This document shows, piece after piece, positions 1 to 4,411 of a DNA stretch of 7,585 nucleotides. Source of the DNA: JBBDZE01 sp040900345 (GTDB lineage: Bacteria > Patescibacteriota > Minisyncoccia > Spechtbacterales > 2-12-FULL-38-22); the NCBI GenBank assembly GCA_040900345.1, contig JBBDZE010000009.1:1-7585 (forward strand), read 5' to 3'. The notes under the pieces were generated by a model. The model was not told the origin of the DNA. It did not search any database and saw only the letters and a program-made list of their open reading frames with translations. Within the stretch, counting starts at the first letter, position 1. Each line of letters opens with the position of its first letter. Made by a program: the position numbers and the translations under genes.

Positions 1-91
1 CCCCCGACCGAAGCGTCGGCGCTACTCGCCCGCCAATCGCTACGCTTAAGGTGTTGCGGGTGGGCCTAAGGAATACGGGTGCCATTATACC
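1..91. other. Window edge without a recognisable gene
   Basis: No coding region can be supported here. Two weak foldbacks are visible: CCGAC/GTCGG (4-8 with 15-19) and GCCCGCC/GGTGGGC (28-34 with 59-65, one G-U pair). They could be remains of a terminator of a gene to the left, but neither is followed by a T tract. An open frame that starts with TTG at 51 runs into the small gene at 141, but it has no ribosome binding site and reads through the promoter of that gene. Confidence 0.4.
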
Positions 92-134
92 TTGTTTTTA
101 TCCTCAAATCAACTATATAATTAGGATAAGGAGG
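92..134 (+). promoter_or_regulatory. Promoter and RBS of first small gene
   Basis: A TTGTTT -35 box (92-97) and a perfect TATAAT -10 box (116-121) are separated by 18 bp. A strong Shine-Dalgarno AAGGAGG (128-134) sits 6 nt before the ATG at 141. The expected transcription start, about 7 nt after the -10 box, falls on the first base of the Shine-Dalgarno, so the leader would be only about 13 nt. The second small gene has the same geometry (19 nt from -10 box to ATG) and a similar AAATCAA word just upstream of its -10 box. Confidence 0.7.
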
Positions 135-140
135 TTCGAG

Positions 141-401
141 ATGCCAAAGCTTACGCCGGAACAGCAACAACGCGTTGATGAGTGGTTCCGCGAAGGAAGT
201 GCAAACCGAACATACTTCGAAAGCATACAAGGTGCGTTCGAAGTGCGCTACCCCACCATGACGGCGGTCCTCATCATTCGACAGCAGGTTGTGGCGGTAT
301 CCCGAAACGAGCTCACGCTTCGAGCCATCTCTCGCCACCTTCTCAACGCCACGGTTCTCCCCATGAACCAAGGACGAGTCCTGGTCGTAACCGCCGCCTA
401 G
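141..401 (+). CDS. Small protein, unknown function, paralog 1
   Basis: Encodes 86 aa. The ATG at 141 is chosen because AAGGAGG lies 6 nt upstream and a promoter lies directly before that. I do not recognise the family. There is no signal peptide or membrane segment. The first half looks helical and polar (TPEQQQRVDEW). The second half holds a core RYP-x-M, then LIIRQQVVAVS, a probable helix, then NA...P.N and a hydrophobic C-terminal strand ending in AA. From RYP to the C-terminus it aligns without gaps over 51 residues with the next gene, about 22 identical by hand count. The pattern of strand pair, helix and final strand is vaguely like DUF5678-type small domains, but that is a guess from topology only. 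It is a monocistronic unit with its own promoter and terminator. That it is a gene is well supported; its function is unknown. Confidence 0.8.
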   Translation: MPKLTPEQQQRVDEWFREGSANRTYFESIQGAFEVRYPTMTAVLIIRQQVVAVSRNELTLRAISRHLLNATVLPMNQGRVLVVTAA

Positions 402-459
402 CCGCCCCCACCGAAAAGGACCGCCCGGTTCTGCTCGTTGCGGGCGGCCTTTTCATTTT
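401..459 (+). terminator. Intrinsic terminator, repeat module copy 1
   Basis: A 13-bp stem (arms 414-427 and 441-453, one bulged A at 420) reads AAAAGG-A-CCGCCCG against CGGGCGGCCTTTT, with a 13-nt loop (428-440). The T-rich 3' side makes it an intrinsic terminator for the small gene, whose stop codon overlaps the module by one base. The A tract on the other side would allow termination in the reverse direction too. The whole 59-bp block, loop included, recurs at 807-865 with a single C/T difference and at 3561-3617 with minor changes. Confidence 0.9.
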
Positions 460-464
460 CAGTC

Positions 465-505
465 TTTCTTTTCGCATAAATCAATGTATACTGCGCCTAA
501 GGAGG
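465..505 (+). promoter_or_regulatory. Promoter and RBS of second small gene
   Basis: The -10 box is TATACT (487-492) with a weak TTTCTT -35 candidate (465-470, 16-bp spacer). Shine-Dalgarno AAGGAGG (499-505) lies 6 nt before the ATG at 512. The stretch from -10 box to ATG has the same length (19 nt) as in the first small gene and shares the words TAAGGAGGTT and GAGATG. The promoter was therefore probably duplicated along with the gene. Confidence 0.6.
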
Positions 506-511
506 TTTGAG

Positions 512-805
512 ATGAGTGATTCTGACCCAGGGCCGGAATACCTTCGCAAGCGCGAGCCGCCCAGAAGAACGGCGGACTGGAGGGGTCTACACTGGGAGGT
601 CGCAACCAACATCAGGCACCTTGTCCAGGTGGGACCGGTGCTGCGAGAACGCTACCCCGAGATGGCCTACGCACTGGTCATTCGCCAGCAAGTAGTGGCG
701 GTCTCCAACGACCTCCCGGCGTTGAAGCGGGCGAGTGGACTGGCTCATAACGCCGTCATAGGCCCGCTCAACGAGGACGTCATCGTTTTTCTCGTTGCCG
801 CATAG
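512..805 (+). CDS. Small protein, unknown function, paralog 2
   Basis: Encodes 97 aa, starting at the ATG 6 nt after AAGGAGG. It is a tandem paralog of the gene at 141: both carry RYP-x-M, a run IRQQVVAVS that is identical in the two proteins, the NA...P.N segment and a C-terminal AA. The 51-residue C-terminal regions align without gaps. The N-terminal part differs and is charged (PEYLRKREPPRR), with a Trp-rich patch (DWRGLHW) before a probable helix. No membrane segment or signal peptide is seen. It sits between two copies of the terminator module, so it is transcribed alone, and it is convergent with the membrane protein gene on the other strand. Family and function are not recognised. The two copies have diverged strongly except in the shared core, which points to selection on that core. 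Confidence 0.8.
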   Translation: MSDSDPGPEYLRKREPPRRTADWRGLHWEVATNIRHLVQVGPVLRERYPEMAYALVIRQQVVAVSNDLPALKRASGLAHNAVIGPLNEDVIVFLVAA

Positions 806-806
806 A

Positions 807-865
807 GCCGCCCCTACCGAAAAGGACCGCCCGGTTCTGCTCGTTGCGGGCGGCCTTTTCATTTT
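807..865 (+). terminator. Bidirectional terminator, repeat module copy 2
   Basis: Same 59-bp module as at 401-459, with T instead of C at 815. The stem is 820-833 against 847-859 with a 13-nt loop and a bulged A at 826. It lies between convergent genes: the small gene ending at 805 and the minus-strand membrane protein gene ending at 879. With AAAA on one flank and TTTT on the other it can serve both directions. Confidence 0.88.
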
Positions 866-878
866 GAGGCCTATTTTC

Positions 879-1835
879 TTACACAAACCATCCCTTCTTT
901 GGCTTGAAGGCCGCTCGAAGCAATTCTTTGTCAAATGCTGCCGGCGACTCGCCGGTGGTTGCGTAGTGGTACAGGGCCGCGCGGAAGATGCCGCTTATTG
1001 CCTCCATTCCTGCCGCCAGCGCAATCAGCACGGCGATCGCGAACGGAGCGGTTACGATAAGCGTGAACAAGCCTCCGTATGCAACGGCAAGCGCCGGCCC
1101 GGCAATGAGCAACAGTACAACCGGAACCAGCACGATGGCGAATATCACGGATAGGCCAATCCCGCCGATGAAGTTCTCTCCCCACGTTTTGCGAAACACC
1201 CCGGCGGATTCTTTCACTGCCTCCAACGGCCCCACATGGCGACTCGTGGCGACAATGTGCGGCACAGCAAACATGGTGGCCAGCGACCAGGCAACTCCCA
1301 AAAAAGCGGTTATCATTTTCCCTGCAAACGGCACGCGTTCGCTAATAAAGCGAAGTGCGCTGAGCACGGTCCAGGAAAGCAGTGTAAAGGCCGCTATCGC
1401 CCAGAAATGCTCCCGCGCCTTTTGGAGCGCATACCCTACCGTGGGATTGCCTCCGGAAAACCGATACAGAGCGGCTGCAACAAGGGCCGCCGTAAAGAAG
1501 TTGGTCGTAAGCGCGACGCCCAGTCCCACAATAAAGAGATAGCCGGTACTGAGCGCGGTCTGTGCGAGCGAGGGCTCTTCCGTTCCGCTAAAGAGCATTT
1601 CAAGCTCCTCATACGAGATAATGCCCACTTGCATTGCCAGAACAACGAACGCGACACCGACGAGGAATACCGCCAACCCCGCAAACATTGAGTAGAGCGG
1701 AAGCAACAAAAGCTCCCTATCCATCTTGAGCGTGGACCAGCTGGCTCGCAGAAGCAGAAAAGATCCCTTAAATTTTCCTATTTTGTGAGGCTGCTGTTGA
1801 GTAGCCCCGGCAATCGGCATCATTGAAGTTTCCAT
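879..1835 (-). CDS. Six-pass membrane protein, DUF6159-like
   Basis: Encodes 318 aa from the ATG at 1835; in-frame ATGs at 1856 and 1880 would add 7 or 15 residues. I prefer 1835 because both longer starts lie inside the inverted-repeat element 1851-1924; no start has a good Shine-Dalgarno. After a short polar N-terminus comes the block GKFKGSFLLLRASWSTLKMD, then ELLLLPLYS leading into the first membrane helix. This block and the overall layout match what I know of DUF6159 membrane proteins. About six hydrophobic segments can be drawn, near residues 45-70, 97-122, 138-158, 170-195, 223-250 and 252-282. The C-terminus is cytoplasmic-looking and basic (FKPKKGW). The family has no established biochemical function, to my knowledge. 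The gene lies 89 bp downstream of the PadR-like regulator on the same strand and is probably its co-transcribed target. The membrane protein call is firm; the family name is from memory of the motif. Confidence 0.85.
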   Translation of the reverse strand: METSMMPIAGATQQQPHKIGKFKGSFLLLRASWSTLKMDRELLLLPLYSMFAGLAVFLVGVAFVVLAMQVGIISYEELEMLFSGTEEPSLAQTALSTGYLFIVGLGVALTTNFFTAALVAAALYRFSGGNPTVGYALQKAREHFWAIAAFTLLSWTVLSALRFISERVPFAGKMITAFLGVAWSLATMFAVPHIVATSRHVGPLEAVKESAGVFRKTWGENFIGGIGLSVIFAIVLVPVVLLLIAGPALAVAYGGLFTLIVTAPFAIAVLIALAAGMEAISGIFRAALYHYATTGESPAAFDKELLRAAFKPKKGWFV

Positions 1836-1850
1836 AGAGATATGCGTATT

Positions 1851-1924
1851 GAACATTCCAACATTCTGCCGCGCCTGCATCGCACATGCGAAGCATTTCG
1901 GGCAGGCAGAATGTTGGAATGTTC
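1851..1924. repeat. 74-bp element with perfect 20-bp inverted arms
   Basis: The left arm 1851-1870 and right arm 1905-1924 are exact reverse complements over 20 bp, with a 34-nt spacer. Each arm holds two ACATTC words (GAACATTCCAACATTC), so the word occurs four times. The spacer has its own partial foldback around 1876-1895 (TGCATCGCA against TGCGAAGCA, one mismatch). The right arm ends at the base next to the PadR stop codon, and the left arm overlaps the possible upstream starts of the membrane protein gene. No T tract follows on the minus strand, so it is not a standard terminator. It could be a processing or attenuating hairpin between two co-transcribed genes, an operator, or a small mobile palindromic element. 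Confidence 0.9.
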
Positions 1925-2302
1925 TTATGTGTGTAAGAGCGACCGAACCTTTGATGTATACAAGACATTGGTAATGTTGCGTTCTACAAAACCTTCGAGC
2001 ACGTGCCTCCCAACGGGCGTAAGCGAATACACTTTTATCTTTGGCCCGCCGCGCACACTGGGCTCCTCGCGGTACGCGACCAGGTCCATTTTATGGAAGC
2101 GCCGCAAGGCACGATAGAGCGACTGGTCGTCCACCTTGAACGTGGCATTCGTCACCGACGCGATGAACTCTTTCATCTCCGTCATATGTTTCGGACCCGC
2201 TTTCAGCGAGAGCAATATCCAAAGCGTGAGTTGCCCCTTCTTGTACACATCTTCCCACGTGGCGACAATCTTTTCTTCAAATGGCGTGAGCTTCTGTTCC
2301 AT
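1925..2302 (-). CDS. PadR-family transcriptional regulator
   Basis: Encodes 125 aa with a winged-helix fold of the PadR type. After an N-terminal helix (LTPFEEKIVATWED) comes the DNA-binding region: a helix around LTLWILLSLKAGPKHMTEMK, the recognition helix at about residues 56-75 (VDDQSLYRALRRFHKMDLVA), then the wing RGGPKIKVYSLTPVGRHVLE (about 84-103), which is the classic PadR signature. The C-terminal helix is short, as in the minimal single-domain PadR proteins, which dimerise through it. PadR proteins are usually repressors of an adjacent membrane or efflux gene and of themselves. Here the neighbour on the same strand is a six-pass membrane protein, and a palindrome overlaps the gene's own promoter. 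The start at 2302 follows a TATAGT box by 6 nt, so the mRNA would be leaderless; no Shine-Dalgarno is present. The ligand or signal is unknown. Confidence 0.88.
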   Translation of the reverse strand: MEQKLTPFEEKIVATWEDVYKKGQLTLWILLSLKAGPKHMTEMKEFIASVTNATFKVDDQSLYRALRRFHKMDLVAYREEPSVRGGPKIKVYSLTPVGRHVLEGFVERNITNVLYTSKVRSLLHT

Positions 2303-2308
2303 ATTTAA

Positions 2309-2339
2309 ACTATACCATTAGTATAGTACTAGTTGTCAA
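2309..2339 (-). promoter_or_regulatory. PadR gene promoter with palindromic operator
   Basis: On the minus strand a perfect TTGACA -35 box (2334-2339) and a TATAGT -10 box (2309-2314) are separated by 19 bp, longer than the usual 17. A perfect inverted repeat ACTATAC-N5-GTATAGT (2309-2327) covers the -10 box and most of the spacer, which is a suitable place for the PadR dimer to repress its own transcription. The -10 box ends 6 nt before the ATG, so the predicted transcript begins at or next to the start codon. Confidence 0.75.
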
Positions 2340-2386
2340 GTAGTTTGCGCTCCACAATGCGCCTTACACTTGAAATGATACTAATC

Positions 2387-2431
2387 CCTTTTCATGTTCA
2401 GAGAAACGCGCACTATCATGCTATGTAGTAT
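2387..2431 (+). repeat. 45-bp direct repeat, copy 1
   Basis: Identical over all 45 bp to 3608-3652. It begins with CCTTTTCATG, which in copy 2 is the 3' edge of the terminator module, and ends with CTATGTAGTAT. Copy 1 has no terminator stem in front of it: the similarity stops at the CC. It lies 86 bp upstream of the ParB-like start codon. Confidence 0.95.
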
Positions 2432-2460
2432 TGCTCACTCGCTTTTTTCGAGTAGTTCGG

Positions 2461-2511
2461 TATGATAGAGCTAGTAGCCCCGCGCGGGGCATCACAACCA
2501 GTCCGAAGGAG
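2461..2511 (+). promoter_or_regulatory. Possible promoter, GC palindrome and RBS before ParB-like gene
   Basis: TATGAT (2461-2466) is a plausible -10 box, though no convincing -35 box is seen 16-18 bp before it. The leader carries a perfect 14-bp GC palindrome, GCCCCGCGCGGGGC (2477-2490), and Shine-Dalgarno AAGGAG (2506-2511) 6 nt before the ATG at 2518. The words CTATCAT (2413-2419) and ATGATAG (2462-2468) are inverted copies, one in the 45-bp repeat and one over the -10 box. They may form a looping operator pair, but 7 bp is short. Confidence 0.5.
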
Positions 2512-2517
2512 AAAACC

Positions 2518-3531
2518 ATGCCTGTTCAGGAAGGCAATTACACGCGCAGGCGTGGGCAGCTTCCCTTCAAAGAGATTAGTACCCTGCCGCAGATGCGCCT
2601 GACGTTTAACGACGAAACGATCGCGGGTCTGGCCGAAAGCATCGCCATTGACGGCCTGCGTGTGCCCATCGATGTCTTCTATCGAACAAAGCGTTCGCGT
2701 CGTGCGATCGCTATTGCCGGGCACCGACGCCGCGCTGCTGTTGGCAAGTTGATTGCCGACGGCCGCTGGCCAAAGGAACGTCCAGTCGATGTCGTGATCT
2801 ACGAGAATGCGACGCCCTTCGACATCGCGTACCTCCAAGCCAGTGAGAACACCCACGAGCCCGTCCCACCCCATGAAGCGGCCACATTCTACGCATCATC
2901 CTGGACAATAATCCGCGCGGCAGACAAGAACTACCCGTTCAACTACTTCTGCCGGCGTATGGGACGAAGCGAAAGCACGGTTCGGGACGCAATCCGCTAC
3001 ATGGAGCTCCCTACCGCCGTGCAGCGGCTTGTTGCGCGGGGTGACATTACCTATGGCAGCGCCGTACAGCTCGCGCCGCTTCTGGAGGTAATCAACGAGG
3101 ACGAACTGATCTGGTGGGCGCGCAGTGCCTACGCCACAGGTGAGACCGTCTCACAGACACGCAAACGTGTGCAAACCTACCTTGGGCAGGTCCGCAGTGG
3201 GCAAACTTCGATGCTGGATCTGTTTGAGGCCAACCAACGCGCCGCGCTTGACCAGCAGGCGCGCCAAATGCGCATTGAGCTTGCCATATGCCAGGCATTC
3301 TGGTCGCAGCGCGCCTATCTTGAACGGCTCCTGCACCATCTTGATCGTGAGAACATCCCTCGAGAGGATGTTCTCTGGCTGCGCCGCCGCCCACGCGTAG
3401 CGCTCGCGGCGCTTTTAGACCTTCTGGCTAAAATTGCCGCGAGCGCCGCAACAGAAGAAGCTCTCGGCAAGAAGGCCTGCACACTCCTCAAGGAGCGCGT
3501 AGAAAACGTAGGAGCACTCATGGCGAATTAG
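2518..3531 (+). CDS. ParB-like DNA-binding protein, no ParA nearby
   Basis: Encodes 337 aa; the ATG at 2518 has AAGGAG 6 nt upstream and replaces a longer frame that starts inside the 45-bp repeat. The N-terminal ParB/sulfiredoxin-like domain spans about residues 15-125: PQMRLTFNDETIAGLAESI, then IAGHRRRAA (66-74), the position of the ParB GERRxRA nucleotide-binding motif, with His in place of Glu. ENTHEP (110-115) stands where CTP-hydrolysing ParBs have ENLQR. A helix-turn-helix follows at about 141-172 (FCRRMGRSESTVRDAIRYME) with the usual LP..VQ.LV..G.IT.G.A after it (164-182). The last 150 residues are helical and Ala/Arg-rich, probably for dimerisation. Such proteins bind a palindromic site and slide as CTP clamps in chromosome or plasmid partition; others are plain regulators. 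No parA gene and no classical parS (TGTTTCACGTGAAACA) are visible, so partition is not shown. It is flanked by the 45-bp direct repeats and ends before the third terminator module. Confidence 0.85.
   Translation: MPVQEGNYTRRRGQLPFKEISTLPQMRLTFNDETIAGLAESIAIDGLRVPIDVFYRTKRSRRAIAIAGHRRRAAVGKLIADGRWPKERPVDVVIYENATPFDIAYLQASENTHEPVPPHEAATFYASSWTIIRAADKNYPFNYFCRRMGRSESTVRDAIRYMELPTAVQRLVARGDITYGSAVQLAPLLEVINEDELIWWARSAYATGETVSQTRKRVQTYLGQVRSGQTSMLDLFEANQRAALDQQARQMRIELAICQAFWSQRAYLERLLHHLDRENIPREDVLWLRRRPRVALAALLDLLAKIAASAATEEALGKKACTLLKERVENVGALMAN
3349..3375. repeat. Perfect 10-bp palindrome inside ParB-like gene
   Basis: Arms GAGAACATCC (3349-3358) and GGATGTTCTC (3366-3375) are exact reverse complements around a 7-nt centre containing CTCGAG. 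It is coding (RENIPREDVL). The half-site GAACATCC resembles GAACATTCC in the 74-bp inverted-repeat element. It may be a binding site for the encoded protein, by analogy with parS inside spo0J of Bacillus subtilis; this is inference only. Confidence 0.7.
3400..3446. repeat. Long imperfect hairpin inside ParB-like gene
   Basis: Arms 3400-3418 and 3428-3446 pair at 17 of 19 positions: GCGCTCGCGGC against GCCGCGAGCGC, two mismatches, then TTTTAG against CTAAAA, with a 9-nt loop. It lies in an Ala/Leu-rich coding stretch close to the 3' end of the gene and 25 bp after the 3349-3375 palindrome. Coding constraint on an Ala-rich helix may partly explain it. Confidence 0.6.
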
Positions 3532-3560
3532 CATTAGCACCTTCAGCCACTCGTGGCGAA

Positions 3561-3617
3561 GCCGCCCCTACCGAAAAGGACCGTCCGGTTCTGCTCGTTG
3601 CGGGCGGCCTTTTCATG
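3561..3617 (+). terminator. Intrinsic terminator, repeat module copy 3
   Basis: Third copy of the module found at 401 and 807. Stem 3574-3587 against 3601-3613; one stem base is changed (CCGTCCG) but still pairs as U-G in RNA. The 3' edge reads TTTTCATGTTC rather than TTTTCATTTTC. It ends transcription of the ParB-like gene and insulates the ABC operon. A small GCCAC-TC-GTGGC foldback (3546-3557) precedes it. Confidence 0.88.
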
Positions 3618-3652
3618 TTCAGAGAAACGCGCACTATCATGCTATGTAGTAT
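3608..3652 (+). repeat. 45-bp direct repeat, copy 2
   Basis: Exact copy of 2387-2431, 1221 bp further on. Its first bases are the descending arm of terminator copy 3, so terminator module and direct repeat overlap here. It lies 75 bp upstream of the ABC ATPase start, much as copy 1 lies 86 bp upstream of the ParB-like start. Confidence 0.95.
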
Positions 3653-3689
3653 GCGGACACTGCCCGCTTCTTCCCCTCCGCCTCGCACA

Positions 3690-3718
3690 TTGCTTTTTTG
3701 TCCCAATATCTTTATAAT
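3690..3718 (+). promoter_or_regulatory. Promoter of ABC transporter operon
   Basis: A TTGCTT -35 box (3690-3695), 17-bp spacer and perfect TATAAT -10 box (3713-3718) make the best consensus promoter in the window. The ATG at 3728 starts 9 nt after the -10 box, so the expected leader is only about 2-3 nt. The mRNA is effectively leaderless, which agrees with the absence of a Shine-Dalgarno. Confidence 0.8.
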
Positions 3719-3727
3719 CAACCCGTT

Positions 3728-4411
3728 ATGCTGCTTGAAGCTACCAACATCTCAAAAACCTATGGCCGAAAGGAGGCCGCGGTTCGGGCCCTCAATAATA
3801 TTTCACTCGCCATTGACCGAGGTGAAAGCGTGGCTATTGTGGGTAAATCCGGCAGTGGCAAGTCCACCCTTATGCATATTTTGGCCGGCCTTGACCGCCC
3901 AAGCGAAGGCGCGGTTGCTTTGGACGGCCGTTCATTGAGCAATCTTCCTCCCACCCAGCTGGCCGATGTGCGCAACTTCGCGTTCGGCTTCGTTTTTCAG
4001 CAATTTTTCCTCAATGGGCGCGACTCCGTTTTGGAGAATGTTGAATTGCCACTGAAGATTCGCGGCGTGGAGAAATCCGAGCGCACGAAAGCCGCTATGG
4101 AAGCTCTGAAGCAAGTTGAACTTGAGGACAAGGCCGATGCACGCGCCCAGGACCTTTCAGGCGGACAAAAGCAGCGCGTAGCCGTTGCACGCGCCATCGT
4201 GACCAATCCCCGCGTGCTGTTTGCCGACGAGCCCACCGGCAACCTGGATTCCAAAACAGGCGAGCGCATTATCAATCTGCTCTTTTCGCTCAATAAGGAG
4301 CACCATATCGCCCTCGTCGTTGTCACGCACGACGAAGACCTGGCCAAACGCTGCCAACGCCGCCTTTTCTTGAAGGACGGTTCAATTGTTGACTCCCTGG
4401 ACTCACTATGA
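3728..4411 (+). CDS. ABC transporter ATPase, MacB/LolD type
   Basis: Encodes 227 aa, the normal length for this class. The ATG at 3728 is preferred over the in-frame TTG at 3698, because the latter lies upstream of the -10 box at 3713-3718 and so would not be transcribed. All nucleotide-binding motifs are present: Walker A GKSGSGKST (39-47), Q-loop glutamines at 91-92, signature LSGGQ (143-147), Walker B VLFADEP (163-169) with catalytic Glu168, D-loop GNLDS (171-175) and switch His201 in VVVTHD. TGNLDSKTGE and SLAIDRGESVAIVGKSGSG are typical of the MacB/LolD/FtsE branch, which powers mechanotransmission exporters rather than substrate channels. It energises the membrane protein encoded immediately downstream; the stop and the next start overlap as ATGA, so translation is coupled. 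The substrate cannot be read from the sequence. Confidence 0.93.
   Translation: MLLEATNISKTYGRKEAAVRALNNISLAIDRGESVAIVGKSGSGKSTLMHILAGLDRPSEGAVALDGRSLSNLPPTQLADVRNFAFGFVFQQFFLNGRDSVLENVELPLKIRGVEKSERTKAAMEALKQVELEDKADARAQDLSGGQKQRVAVARAIVTNPRVLFADEPTGNLDSKTGERIINLLFSLNKEHHIALVVVTHDEDLAKRCQRRLFLKDGSIVDSLDSL

Noticed and set aside
1..91. tRNA or riboswitch at the left edge
   Set aside because: Only two short stems can be drawn; there is no cloverleaf, anticodon arm or TPsiC-like sequence.
141..805. Small gene pair as a toxin-antitoxin module
   Set aside because: The two proteins are paralogs with separate promoters and terminators; a toxin-antitoxin pair would be unrelated and co-transcribed, and no toxin motif is seen.
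822..878. Minus-strand peptide MKRPPATSRTGRSFSVGAA that recurs at each terminator copy (about 806-864 and 3560-3617)
   Set aside because: It is the translation of the repeated terminator module, with no RBS; the similarity is DNA-level repetition, not a protein family.
988..1691. Long plus-strand frames opposite the membrane protein gene
   Set aside because: Their compositions (Ala/Thr/Pro or Arg/Lys/Gly rich) show no fold, while the minus frame encodes clear membrane helices.
2303..2517. Classical parS site near the ParB-like gene
   Set aside because: No TGTTTCACGTGAAACA or close variant found by eye in the window; the visible palindromes differ.
401..3617. Terminator repeats as integron attC sites of a gene cassette array
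   Set aside because: The repeats have a plain terminator stem with A and T tracts and lack the attC core GTTRRRY and its partner; no integrase is seen.
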